Below, in pieces: positions 1 to 6,928 of a DNA stretch of 12,142 nt; position 1 is the first letter of the stretch, and every line of letters begins with the position of its first letter. The translations under genes were made by a program, and so were the position numbers. The notes under the pieces are model-generated. The model ran no database searches and had not been told where the DNA came from. It saw nothing but the letters and a program-made list of their open reading frames with translations. Source of the DNA: Firmicutes bacterium CAG:341 (lineage in GTDB: Bacteria; Bacillota; Clostridia; Oscillospirales; Acutalibacteraceae). The stretch spans positions 12,235 to 24,376 of the forward strand of contig FR895325.1 of the NCBI GenBank assembly GCA_000434995.1, in the 5' to 3' direction.

Positions 1-16
1 TATTTTGGACACTCGT

Positions 17-34
17 GTTGGCGCAACCGCCAAC
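17..34. repeat. Perfect 7-bp hairpin at the window edge
   Basis: The arms GTTGGCG and CGCCAAC pair perfectly around a 4-nt loop (CAAC), just past the stop codon of the GGGtGRT gene. A smaller palindrome, ACACTCGTGT, sits at 9-18. No clear U-run follows the stem on the minus strand, so it is not a canonical intrinsic terminator for that gene. It could be a 3'-UTR structure or the end of a dispersed repeat cut by the window. The structure is seen directly; the role is unknown. Confidence 0.4.
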
Positions 35-59
35 GCTTTCGTCTTATTAAAAATTTCGA

Positions 60-1055
60 TTAAAGAGCTTCTGCAACTGCAACAGCACATGCTACGGTTG
101 CGCCAACCATAGGGTTGTTACCCATACCGATAAGTCCCATCATTTCTACATGAGCAGGAACTGATGAAGAACCGGCAAACTGTGCATCTGAATGCATTCT
201 GCCCATTGTATCTGTCATACCGTATGAAGCAGGACCTGCTGCCATATTATCAGGGTGAAGAGTACGGCCTGTACCACCGCCTGAAGCAACTGAAAAATAC
301 TTTTTGCCTGCTTCAAGGCGTTCTTTCTTGTATGTGCCTGCAACAGGGTGCTGGAAACGAGTTGGGTTAGTTGAGTTACCTGTGATAGATACATCAACAT
401 TTTCTTTCCACATAATTGCAACACCTTCGGTTACATCGTTTGCACCATAGCAGTTAACCTTTGAGCGAAGTCCATCTGAATAAGCCTTGCGGAATACTTC
501 CTTAACTTCGCCTGTATAATAATCCATTTCAGTTTCAATATAAGTGAAACCGTTAATTCTTGCAATAATCTGTGCTGCGTCTTTACCAAGACCGTTAAGA
601 ATAACACGAAGAGGTTTTTTTCTAACCTTGTTAGCTTTTTCAGCAATACCGATAGCACCTTCGGCAGCAGCAAATGATTCGTGACCTGCAAGGAATGCGA
701 AACATTCTGTTTCTTCTTCAAGAAGCATTTTACCAAGGTTACCGTGGCCAAGACCTACTTTTCTCTGGTCAGCAACTGAACCCGGGATGCAGAATGACTG
801 AAGACCTTCACCGATTGCAGCAGCAGCTTCGGCAGCTGACTTAACACCCTTCTTAAGTGCGATAGCACAACCTACTGTGTAAGCCCACTTTGCATTTTCA
901 AAGCAAATTGGCTGAATACCCTCAACGATTTTATAAGGATCAAAGCCTTTAGCCTGGCAGATTTCTCTGCATTCTTCAATTGATTTAATATCGTACTGAG
1001 CGAGAACATCAAGAATTTGTTTCTCTCTTCTTTCATATGATTCAAATAAAGCCAT
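60..1055 (-). CDS. GGGtGRT-family protein, partner of Fe-S scaffold
   Basis: The 331-aa protein carries the signature SGGGTGRT at about residues 258-265, which names the GGGtGRT family (conserved in anaerobes, no established biochemical function that I know). The glycine-rich stretch (VGLGHGNLG, about 100-108) and a glycine/methionine-rich tail (GLIGMGNNPMVGA, about 307-319) could form nucleotide- or cofactor-binding loops, but this is inference. There are eight cysteines (29, 33, 51, 63, 89, 118, 202, 323) but no ferredoxin-type cluster motif. There is no signal peptide, so it is probably cytosolic. The start at 1055 was chosen because AAGGAGG lies 8 nt upstream; an upstream in-frame extension to 1160 would run through the preceding gene and is rejected. 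It begins 13 nt after the scaffold gene stops, so the two are surely co-transcribed. This suggests a joint role in Fe-S or redox chemistry. Confidence 0.9.
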   Translation of the reverse strand: MALFESYERREKQILDVLAQYDIKSIEECREICQAKGFDPYKIVEGIQPICFENAKWAYTVGCAIALKKGVKSAAEAAAAIGEGLQSFCIPGSVADQRKVGLGHGNLGKMLLEEETECFAFLAGHESFAAAEGAIGIAEKANKVRKKPLRVILNGLGKDAAQIIARINGFTYIETEMDYYTGEVKEVFRKAYSDGLRSKVNCYGANDVTEGVAIMWKENVDVSITGNSTNPTRFQHPVAGTYKKERLEAGKKYFSVASGGGTGRTLHPDNMAAGPASYGMTDTMGRMHSDAQFAGSSSVPAHVEMMGLIGMGNNPMVGATVACAVAVAEAL

Positions 1056-1068
1056 TGTCTTTTCCTCC

Positions 1069-1761
1069 TTATTCTTTTCTTGGGTCGATAATCTTAACAG
1101 CATCATCAACTCTGCCGTACTGACCCTGAGCCTTTTCAAATGCTGTGTTAGCATCATCACCGGCTTTGATGAAATCCATCATCTTACCAAAGTTTACAAA
1201 CTTGTAGCCAATGATTTCATTATCGGCATCAAGTGCAATACCTGTTACATAACCGTCTGTCATTTCAAGGTAACGAGGGCCTTTTGCAAGAGTACCGTAC
1301 ATAGTACCAACCTGTGAACGAAGTCCTTTACCAAGGTCTTCAAGGCCTGCACCGATTGCAAGACCGTCATCAGAGAATGCACTCTGTGAACGACCGTATA
1401 CAATCTGAAGGAAAAGTTCCCTCATAGCTGTATTGATAGCGTCACAAACAAGGTCTGTGTTAAGAGCTTCAAGAATAGTTCTGCCAGGAAGAATTTCAGC
1501 AGCCATTGCAGCTGAATGAGTCATACCTGAGCAACCTATTGTTTCAACAAGAGCTTCCTGAATAACGCCTCCCTTAATGTTAAGGCTGAGCTTACAGGTA
1601 CCCTGCTGAGGTGCACACCAACCTACACCGTGTGTAAAGCCTGAAATATCTTTAATTTCTTTTGCTTTTACCCATTTTGCTTCCTCCGGAATCGGAGCAG
1701 CACCGTGAGCAACGCCCTGTGCAACAGGACACATTGTTTCAACTTCGTGTGAATAAATCAT
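1069..1761 (-). CDS. NifU/IscU-like iron-sulfur cluster assembly scaffold protein
   Basis: The 230-aa product resembles the NifU N-terminal/IscU fold. The segment around GTCKLSLNIKGG (54-65), then ETIGCSGMTHSAAMAAEILPG (first C at 77), then LVCDAIN (C106) follows the IscU order of cysteine ligands and the helix after the second ligand. The usual CGD motif with its ligand-modulating Asp is absent, and cysteines 11 and 49 are extra. The C-terminal about 110 residues, from FLQIVYGRSQS onward, are beyond the length of a plain IscU (about 130 aa) and I do not recognise a separate domain there. The start at 1761 has GGAGT 7 nt upstream; the alternative ATG at 1779 would place that RBS inside the gene. 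It is first in the operon with the GGGtGRT gene. The scaffold role comes from family resemblance only. Confidence 0.85.
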   Translation of the reverse strand: MIYSHEVETMCPVAQGVAHGAAPIPEEAKWVKAKEIKDISGFTHGVGWCAPQQGTCKLSLNIKGGVIQEALVETIGCSGMTHSAAMAAEILPGRTILEALNTDLVCDAINTAMRELFLQIVYGRSQSAFSDDGLAIGAGLEDLGKGLRSQVGTMYGTLAKGPRYLEMTDGYVTGIALDADNEIIGYKFVNFGKMMDFIKAGDDANTAFEKAQGQYGRVDDAVKIIDPRKE

Positions 1762-1830
1762 TTGAATTACTCCTTCCATATTTTAGCTTTAATATTGCCA
1801 AAAATAATAATTTATAAAATTATCACAAAT

Positions 1831-1859
1831 ATTATACCCAATTGCTTGTCCTACTTCAA
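1831..1859 (-). promoter_or_regulatory. Sigma-A promoter for scaffold-GGGtGRT operon
   Basis: Read on the minus strand, TTGAAG (1854-1859) and a perfect TATAAT (1831-1836) are separated by exactly 17 nt. Transcription would start near 1824, leaving a leader of about 60 nt before the ATG at 1761. It is back-to-back with the plus-strand promoter at 1918-1946. Confidence 0.7.
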
Positions 1860-1917
1860 GAGTAAATGTGATTTTTTTGTCAAAACTTTTATGTTTTAGC
1901 TACTATTATAAGAAAAC

Positions 1918-1946
1918 TTGAAAAATCAATTAAATTTTGGTACAAT
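1918..1946 (+). promoter_or_regulatory. Sigma-A promoter for the PqqD-like gene
   Basis: TTGAAA (1918-1923) and TACAAT (1941-1946) are separated by 17 nt. The predicted start near 1953 gives a leader of about 30 nt before the ATG at 1984. This makes the downstream small gene an independent transcription unit. Confidence 0.7.
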
Positions 1947-1983
1947 ATTTATATTAAATTGCCTTTTGGAAGGAAGAGCAGTA

Positions 1984-2250
1984 ATGAAAATTAAAAGCAA
2001 CTTTGCAAAAAGGAAAATAGCAGATTCAAACATCGTTGTACCCGTAGGCCCGGCAATAAAAGATTTTAACGGGATGATTACCTTAAACGACAGCGCTTCG
2101 TTTTTTTGGGATTGTATGATTAACGAAACTACCGAAGAAGAAGTAATTGAAAAAGTAATTGACGAATATGATATTGACAGAGAAACCGCAAAGCGTGATA
2201 TTGAAAAATTTATAAAAATGCTTGAAGATAACAAGCTTCTTGAAAAATAA
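1984..2250 (+). CDS. PqqD family (RRE-like) small protein
   Basis: An 88-aa protein with the pattern of stand-alone PqqD-like proteins: an N-terminal beta region (SNIVVPVGPAIKDFNGMITLN, about 15-35, in which VVP, the G-x-A turn and FNGMITLN are characteristic), an SASFFWDCM helix (38-45), then acidic winged-helix segments TTEEEVIEKVIDEYDID (49-65) and a final helix ending LEDNKLLEK. PqqD proteins act as leader-peptide chaperones (RiPP recognition elements) for radical-SAM peptide-modifying enzymes. No radical-SAM gene or precursor peptide is seen beside it. The start at 1984 has AAGGAAG 7 nt upstream and matches family length; an in-frame extension to 1918 would overlap the promoter. It lies alone on the plus strand between two minus-strand operons, with its own promoter and terminator. 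The fold assignment is fairly secure; the partner is unknown. Confidence 0.85.
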   Translation: MKIKSNFAKRKIADSNIVVPVGPAIKDFNGMITLNDSASFFWDCMINETTEEEVIEKVIDEYDIDRETAKRDIEKFIKMLEDNKLLEK

Positions 2251-2262
2251 ATAAAAAGCACA

Positions 2263-2305
2263 TTGATCCCTCATAGGCTAACCGCTTATGAGGGATTGTT
2301 TTTTT
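2263..2305. terminator. Intrinsic terminator, probably bidirectional
   Basis: A perfect 10-bp stem, ATCCCTCATA (2266-2275) with TATGAGGGAT (2287-2296), is extended by wobble pairs and followed on the plus strand by seven Ts (2299-2305). It ends the PqqD-like transcript. On the minus strand it directly follows the pstB stop codon (2304-2306), with a more distant T-rich tract at 2250-2260, so it probably ends the pst operon too. Confidence 0.9.
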
Positions 2306-3050
2306 AACCAAATCTGCCATTTATATACGAATCGGTGCGTTCATCACGCGGGTTTGAAAAGAGCTTTTCGGTTTCGTCAAATTCGATAACCTCACCCAAA
2401 AGGAAAAATGCAGTTTTGTTTGAAATACGCTTTGCCTGTTGCATAGAATGAGTAACAATTATAATTGTATAATCTTTTTTTAATTCAAGTGCGAGTTCTT
2501 CAATTTTAGATGTCGAAATCGGGTCAAGTGCAGATGTCGGCTCATCCATCAATATAACATCGGGGCTGACTGCAAGTGTTCTTGCAATGCAAAGCCTTTG
2601 CTGCTGACCGCCCGAAAGAGCCATTGCACTTTTTTTGAGTTTATCCTTAACCTCATCCCACAAGGCTGCCTGTTTCAGTGATTTTTCCACAATATCATCA
2701 AGTTCTTTTTTGCCGCGAACGCCGTGCGTTTTGGGGCCGTATGCAACATTATCATAAATGCTCATAGCAAAAGGGTTTGGCTTTTGGAAAACCATTGCAA
2801 CATTTTTGCGAAGCTCGTTAATATCGTAAGAATAAATATCCTTGCCGTCATATTTGATGCTACCATTTATTTTGCAGGTATCCACAAGGTCATTCATTCT
2901 GTCAAGTGTTTTTAAAAGTGTAGATTTTCCGCAACCCGACGGGCCTATAAACGCAGTTATTTCATTTGCAGAAATATTCATATTTATATTTTTCAAAGCT
3001 TTAAAATCGCCATAAAAAAGTTCCAAATTTTCAATTTCAAATTTATTCAT
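2304..3050 (-). CDS. pstB: Phosphate ABC transporter ATP-binding protein
   Basis: The 248-aa ATPase has all ABC motifs: Walker A GPSGCGKST (36-44), Q-loop at Q89 in MVFQKPNPF (86-94), signature LSGGQQQR (145-152), Walker B VILMDEP (165-171), and the H-loop histidine 201. The sequence QKPNPF after the Q-loop and the C-terminal DERTDSYINGRFG are typical of PstB and separate it from other importers. It powers high-affinity phosphate uptake by binding the PstC/PstA coupling loops on the cytoplasmic face. The start ATG at 3050 is preceded by GGAG about 5 nt upstream, 10 nt after the pstA stop. It is last in pstSCAB. A phoU gene, which often follows pstB, is absent: a terminator comes next. Confidence 0.97.
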   Translation of the reverse strand: MNKFEIENLELFYGDFKALKNINMNISANEITAFIGPSGCGKSTLLKTLDRMNDLVDTCKINGSIKYDGKDIYSYDINELRKNVAMVFQKPNPFAMSIYDNVAYGPKTHGVRGKKELDDIVEKSLKQAALWDEVKDKLKKSAMALSGGQQQRLCIARTLAVSPDVILMDEPTSALDPISTSKIEELALELKKDYTIIIVTHSMQQAKRISNKTAFFLLGEVIEFDETEKLFSNPRDERTDSYINGRFG

Positions 3051-3060
3051 TATATCTCCG

Positions 3061-3897
3061 TTACTTAATTATTTTTTTAGCCAAGAAGTTAGACAGTGCA
3101 TTGATTATTACTACAAAAATTATCAGCACAACTGCTGTGGCATATGCCTGCTCGGTATAAAGTCCCTCATTTAAAAGGCAATAAAGGTGGACTGAAATTG
3201 TACGAGATGAGGATGTAAGACTTGTTGCGACCTCAGGCACCGTGCCTGCCGTATAAATCAGTGCCGCCGTTTCGCCCACTATTCTGCCGATTGCCAAAAT
3301 TATGCCCGAAAGAATACCAGGCATTGCAGACGGCAAAACTATTTTAAAAACCGTACGCAGCTTACCTGCCCCAAGACCGTAGGATGCCTCGCGAAAACTG
3401 TTGTCAACCCCGAGTATCGCCTCCTGCGATGTCCTGATAATAAGTGGCAAAACCATAATTGCAAGTGTGATTACACCTGCCGAAAGCGAATAGCCCCACT
3501 TTTTTGAAATAACAAATGCCAAAAAGCCGAACAAACCGTAAACTATTGACGGAATACCAGAAAGGGTTTCGTTTGCGACATTGATTATTTTTACAAAAAA
3601 AGAGCTTTTTCTTGCATATTCCGCCAAATAGATTGCCGAAAAAATGCCGACAGGAACTGCCAAAAGAAGCGTAAGAGCAGTCAGATAAACCGTATTTATA
3701 ATTGACGGGAGCATTGACTGATTAGCCGATGAATATTTAAGCGAAAAAAGGTCAACTGAAAGATTAGGCACACCCTTAATAAGAATATATCCTATAATAA
3801 AAATTATAGCAAGTGCTGTGATTAAAGTACTTATTATTATAAGAATCAATGCTATAAATGACAGCGGTTTATTAGCATATTGCTTTAATTTATTCAT
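3061..3897 (-). CDS. pstA: Phosphate ABC transporter permease PstA
   Basis: A 278-aa integral membrane permease with about six hydrophobic segments, the first at about 12-40. The cytoplasmic coupling (EAA-type) loop that contacts PstB is visible as REASYGLGAGKLRTVFKIVLP (169-188), followed by AMPGILSGIILAIGRIVGETAAL (191-213), in which the GRIVGETA motif is a hallmark of Pst permeases. The segment GIPSIVYGLFG (114-124) is shared almost exactly with PstC. Its ATG overlaps the pstC stop by the 4-nt ATGA arrangement, which suggests translational coupling, and GGGAGGG lies a few bases upstream. It forms the heterodimeric phosphate channel with PstC. Confidence 0.96.
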   Translation of the reverse strand: MNKLKQYANKPLSFIALILIIISTLITALAIIFIIGYILIKGVPNLSVDLFSLKYSSANQSMLPSIINTVYLTALTLLLAVPVGIFSAIYLAEYARKSSFFVKIINVANETLSGIPSIVYGLFGFLAFVISKKWGYSLSAGVITLAIMVLPLIIRTSQEAILGVDNSFREASYGLGAGKLRTVFKIVLPSAMPGILSGIILAIGRIVGETAALIYTAGTVPEVATSLTSSSRTISVHLYCLLNEGLYTEQAYATAVVLIIFVVIINALSNFLAKKIIK

Positions 3898-4727
3898 CGC
3901 TTACCCTCCCTTTTATGCACAGCCAAAGAAAAGCAAAGATTTATAATTAAAACAAATACAAACAATACCGCAGCGGTAGCAATAAGCGCTCTTCTGTGAA
4001 GTCCGGATGCATATGCCATTTCAAGCACAATATTACCTGTAAGTGTGCGAACACCGGAAGTAATTGATTTTGGAATAATTGCCTGATTTCCTGCAATCAT
4101 AACCACCGCCATAGTTTCACCTATTGCTCTGCCGATACCAAGAATAATACCGCTGACTATACCTGATTTTGCAACAGGAAATACCGCCTTAAATATACTG
4201 TATTCCTTGGTTGCGCCAAGTGCAAGCGAGCCTTCATAATATGACGGGGCAACGCTTCTGAGCGACGATTCGCAGGTGTTGATAACAGTGGGTAAAATCA
4301 TAATTCCCAAAAGAATTGATGCAGTTAAAATACCTTTGCCGCTTGTGTGCGTTATTTTTTGAATTACAGGCACTACTGCAACAAGGCAGAAAAATCCATA
4401 AACTATTGACGGGATACCCGCAAGAAGATTAACAACCGGTTTCATAATCGAATACAGCCTTTTGGGGCAATAAAATGCGAGAAACACTGCTGTAAAAACA
4501 CCTATGGGCACGCCGATAATAATTGCCCCTGCCGTAACGTAAATACTGCCGAGAATCATAGGGAAAATACCGAATATTTCCTGCTTAGGCTTCCACGTTT
4601 CGCCTAATATGAAATTTTTAAATCCTATTTCCTTTATTGCCGGAATACCGTTTTGAAAAACGAATTTGCAAACAAAAATAACGGCAACTACCGACAGAAA
4701 TGCGCATAGCAAAAACACTATACGCAT
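3894..4727 (-). CDS. pstC: Phosphate ABC transporter permease PstC
   Basis: A permease of 277 aa from the chosen ATG, with hydrophobic segments beginning at residue 3. Family marks are GIPSIVYGFFCLV (104-116), the coupling loop YEGSLALGATKEYSIFKAVFP (from 164), and GIGRAIGETMAVVMIAGN (197-214). The start is uncertain. The ATG at 4727 has AAGGA about 8 nt upstream and leaves a 25-nt gap after pstS. A TTG at 4751, just after the pstS stop, would add eight residues (LKKAKEIA) that resemble the basic N-terminal tail of other PstC proteins. Starts at 4784 or 4793 would overlap pstS and lack a good RBS. The identity is not affected. Confidence 0.95.
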   Translation of the reverse strand: MRIVFLLCAFLSVVAVIFVCKFVFQNGIPAIKEIGFKNFILGETWKPKQEIFGIFPMILGSIYVTAGAIIIGVPIGVFTAVFLAFYCPKRLYSIMKPVVNLLAGIPSIVYGFFCLVAVVPVIQKITHTSGKGILTASILLGIMILPTVINTCESSLRSVAPSYYEGSLALGATKEYSIFKAVFPVAKSGIVSGIILGIGRAIGETMAVVMIAGNQAIIPKSITSGVRTLTGNIVLEMAYASGLHRRALIATAAVLFVFVLIINLCFSLAVHKREGKR

Positions 4728-4752
4728 TGCAATTTCCTTAGCCTTTTTCAAA

Positions 4753-5640
4753 TTATTTTGTAACCTCTTCCCAAGCAGACACATTACCCGCAAAGATATT
4801 TTTAACCTGCTCGCTTGTCAATGCGTCCAAAGTATTTGAGCTATTTACGATAACGGCAATGCCGTCAAGTGCGATTGTTTGCGACTTAAGAGTTTTCGCT
4901 TCATCTTCTTTAAGCTCTCTTGAGCTCATAGCAATCTCAACCGCGCCCTGCATTGCAGATTCAATACCTGCAGAGGAGCCTGATTCCTGAATTTCGATTT
5001 TAACGTCGGGGTTGAGCTTTTTATATTCGTCTGCAAGCACATTCATAACCGGAGCGACCGAGGTTGAACCTGCAATTGTGATTGTACCCTTTTTACCCGA
5101 ACCTGTGTAATCCTCTTTAGCTTCGGTTGAAATATAGCCCTCTTTAGCAATAACAGCCTCGCCCTGCTTTGACATGATAAACGAGATAAAATCCTTATCT
5201 ATATCAGTAAGTTTTGCATTGATATATGCGATTTTAAAAGGTCTTTGAAGCTTATAACTGCCGTCCTTAACGGTAGCTGTTGACGGGGCAACACCGTCAA
5301 GCTTGACTGCCTTAACATCGCTTGAAAGTGAGCCTAAGGACACATACCCGATTGCATTTTTGTTACCCTTAACGGTTGACATCATAACCGAAGTGGAATT
5401 AGTGAGTTCTGCCATATCGGCGGTAATATCGTTGCCTTTTTCATCTGTTATACCCATAACTTCAACAAATGCATCTCTTGTGCCTGAGCCCTCTTCTCTG
5501 CTGATAACGGTAATTTGACCCGATGCTCCCGGTTTTTCTTCGTTTTCTTTACCGCCCGAGCAGCCGTACATTACAAATGCCGCTATGCCTACAAGGCAGA
5601 TAACCGAAATTATACTTATGATAATACTTTTCTTTGTCAT
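4753..5640 (-). CDS. pstS: Phosphate-binding lipoprotein PstS, circularly permuted domain order
   Basis: The 295-aa protein begins with a basic end, a hydrophobic stretch (5-24) and a cysteine at 27 (MYGC), so it is probably an exported lipoprotein. It delivers phosphate to PstCA. All PstS motifs are present but in swapped order. The half that is normally C-terminal comes first: ITVISREEGSGTRDAF (43-58), NAIGYVSLGSL (95-105) and RPFKIAYI (133-140). The half that is normally N-terminal follows: ITIAGSTSVAPVMNVLADEY (187-206), GSSAGIESAM (221-230), IAMSSRELK (236-244), ALDGIAVIVN (257-266) and EQVKNIFAGNVSAWEEV (277-293). In standard PstS, the IFxGxxxxWxEV segment leads straight into the SREEGSGTR segment. 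I recall similar arrangements in other gut Clostridia. The start has AGGA about 10 nt upstream; an upstream extension to 5730 is rejected because it precedes the signal sequence and RBS. Confidence 0.94.
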   Translation of the reverse strand: MTKKSIIISIISVICLVGIAAFVMYGCSGGKENEEKPGASGQITVISREEGSGTRDAFVEVMGITDEKGNDITADMAELTNSTSVMMSTVKGNKNAIGYVSLGSLSSDVKAVKLDGVAPSTATVKDGSYKLQRPFKIAYINAKLTDIDKDFISFIMSKQGEAVIAKEGYISTEAKEDYTGSGKKGTITIAGSTSVAPVMNVLADEYKKLNPDVKIEIQESGSSAGIESAMQGAVEIAMSSRELKEDEAKTLKSQTIALDGIAVIVNSSNTLDALTSEQVKNIFAGNVSAWEEVTK

Positions 5641-5770
5641 TTTTCTTAATCCTTTCAAAAAACAAGTGTTTGTGTAAGTACCTCTCAGGGTACAAGCAAA
5701 GAATACACCCGCCATATTAAAATAAGCCAAAAGTACCGTTAAAAATCGGATAAAATCACGATAAATATTA

Positions 5771-5819
5771 TTAAATTCAATTTAACATTTTCTTCATTTA
5801 ATTTAACACGAGCCTAACA
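5771..5819. promoter_or_regulatory. Candidate PhoP (Pho) box upstream of pst operon
   Basis: On the plus strand, hexamers resembling TTAACA recur at near-helical spacing: TTAAAT (5771), TTAACA (5782), TTCATT (5793), TTAACA (5803) and CTAACA (5814), with steps of 11, 11, 10 and 11 nt. Gram-positive PhoP boxes are direct repeats of TT(A/T/C)A(C/T)A with about 11-nt period. A possible minus-strand -10, TAATAT (5765-5770), abuts the array, which would place the repeats at about -13 to -61. The region is AT-rich, so chance matches are possible; the middle copy is poor. Confidence 0.45.
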
Positions 5820-5853
5820 ATTCTATTATTTATCATATAAACTAAATTATAAA

Positions 5854-5907
5854 TTGACAAAAAAATAAAGACGTACAATGAGCGAATTGCCTCAAAAAAC
5901 GTCTTTA
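5854..5907 (-). terminator. Intrinsic terminator downstream of birA
   Basis: The arms TAAAGACGT (5866-5874) and ACGTCTTTA (5899-5907) form a 9-bp stem, with an inner TGAG/CTCA helix in the 24-nt loop. On the minus strand the stem runs into TTTATTTTTTT. It lies just beyond the birA stop codon and isolates birA from the pst operon. Confidence 0.85.
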
Positions 5908-5922
5908 TGTAATTATTAAATT

Positions 5923-6864
5923 TTAAACTTTTCTGACTGTTATCTCGCCTGACCTCAAAACCGTTTTTTCTCCGCTTTCAAGCCCTACTTCAAGCCCGCC
6001 GCGTTCATCAATTGCCAAAGCTGTGGCAAAAGTAGTTTTTCCGTTTTGAATAAATTTGATTTTTTCGCCTATCACCATTGAATGAGAGCGATAATATTCA
6101 ATAAAGCTTGCGTAATCACCGCCTGCTATATTCATAAGTTCATTAACCGTTTCAGCTATCAAAGCACTGCGGTTAATATCAACATCAAGGCAGCCCGCCC
6201 CCTCAACATCACCCGGAAATTTTGTGGTGCTGATGTTAATTCCTATGCCGATAATAACGCTGTCAACTATACCGGATTCAAAATCAGTAGTAGCTTCAGT
6301 CAAAATTCCGCATACTTTTTTTCCGTTTAAATATACATCATTAACCCATTTGATTTTCGGCTTCAAATCGGTAAGCTTTTCAATCGCTTTGCACACTGCA
6401 ACAGACGCGGCTGTGGTAGCTGTAACCGCATTTTGAAGAGAAGTATCCGGGCGAATTACAAGCGAAAAATATATTCCCGTTTCACTCGGGGAATAAAAAC
6501 TTTTTCCCTGCCTGCCCCTACCGGCAGTTTGATTATTTGCTATTACCAAAAATTCGCCGCCTTTTCCATCAGCCAAAAGTCTTTTGCAATATGTATTAGT
6601 TGAATCAATAGATTCAAAATACGACACATCCAAATCATATTTCAAAAGTGATTTTACATCCTGGGCGGAAACAATTTTATTATTTTGATTAAGTTTATAC
6701 CCGCATTTTGTTACGCCCTCAATATCATATCCCGCTTTTTGAAGAGTTTTAATAGCTTTCCATACCGATGCGCGGCTTACGCCTATTTCTTTAGCCAGCA
6801 TTTCACCGCTGACATAATCATTTGAATCAATCAATTTTTTTAATACTTCTTCTTTTGTTGACAT
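5923..6864 (-). CDS. birA: Biotin protein ligase with HTH repressor domain
   Basis: A 313-aa bifunctional enzyme. It activates biotin with ATP and transfers it to the lysine of biotin-accepting proteins such as carboxylase BCCP. Residues 1-60 form a winged helix (SGEMLAKEIGVSRASVWKAIKTLQKAGYDIE), as in class II BirA proteins that also repress biotin genes. The catalytic core has the ligase motif GRGRQG (115-120), SFYSP (122-126), KWVNDVYLNGKKVCGIL (172-188; valine where KWPNDV has proline) and GIGIN (206-210). The C-terminal SH3-like domain (about 264-313) is complete. The start at 6864 is set by GGAGGGAG 6-7 nt upstream; an upstream TTG lies inside that RBS region. No biotin synthesis or transport gene is in the window, so a repressor role is inferred from domain content only. 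Confidence 0.95.
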   Translation of the reverse strand: MSTKEEVLKKLIDSNDYVSGEMLAKEIGVSRASVWKAIKTLQKAGYDIEGVTKCGYKLNQNNKIVSAQDVKSLLKYDLDVSYFESIDSTNTYCKRLLADGKGGEFLVIANNQTAGRGRQGKSFYSPSETGIYFSLVIRPDTSLQNAVTATTAASVAVCKAIEKLTDLKPKIKWVNDVYLNGKKVCGILTEATTDFESGIVDSVIIGIGINISTTKFPGDVEGAGCLDVDINRSALIAETVNELMNIAGGDYASFIEYYRSHSMVIGEKIKFIQNGKTTFATALAIDERGGLEVGLESGEKTVLRSGEITVRKV

Positions 6865-6910
6865 TGTAACTCCCTCCGCCAAATCAGGTTTACATTTAAT
6901 TCAAAGCAAA

Positions 6911-6928
6911 GGCAGGGGATTCCCTGCC
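6911..6928 (-). terminator. GC-rich hairpin between degV and birA, weak terminator or attenuator
   Basis: GGCAGGG (6911-6917) pairs perfectly with CCCTGCC (6922-6928) around a GATT loop. On the minus strand it is followed by TTTGCTTTGAATT, a broken T-tract. It lies 15 nt after the degV stop and 47 nt before the birA start, so it probably ends or dampens the degV transcript before birA. Confidence 0.55.

Noticed and set aside
1056..1160. 35-residue N-terminal extension of the GGGtGRT protein
   Set aside because: It overlaps the scaffold gene, and the AAGGAGG ribosome site points to the ATG at 1055.
5678..5693. GTACC/GGTAC 5-bp inverted repeat in the pst leader
   Set aside because: It is short, has no T-tract, does not cover the RBS and resembles no riboswitch I know.
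5641..5730. 30-residue N-terminal extension of PstS
   Set aside because: It precedes a normal lipoprotein signal sequence that starts at 5640 behind its own RBS.
5821..5859. Minus-strand TTGTCA-N18-TATGAT as the pst promoter
   Set aside because: It would place the candidate Pho box downstream of the start site; it may be real, but the TAATAT at 5765-5770 fits an activated promoter better. Undecided, so not listed.
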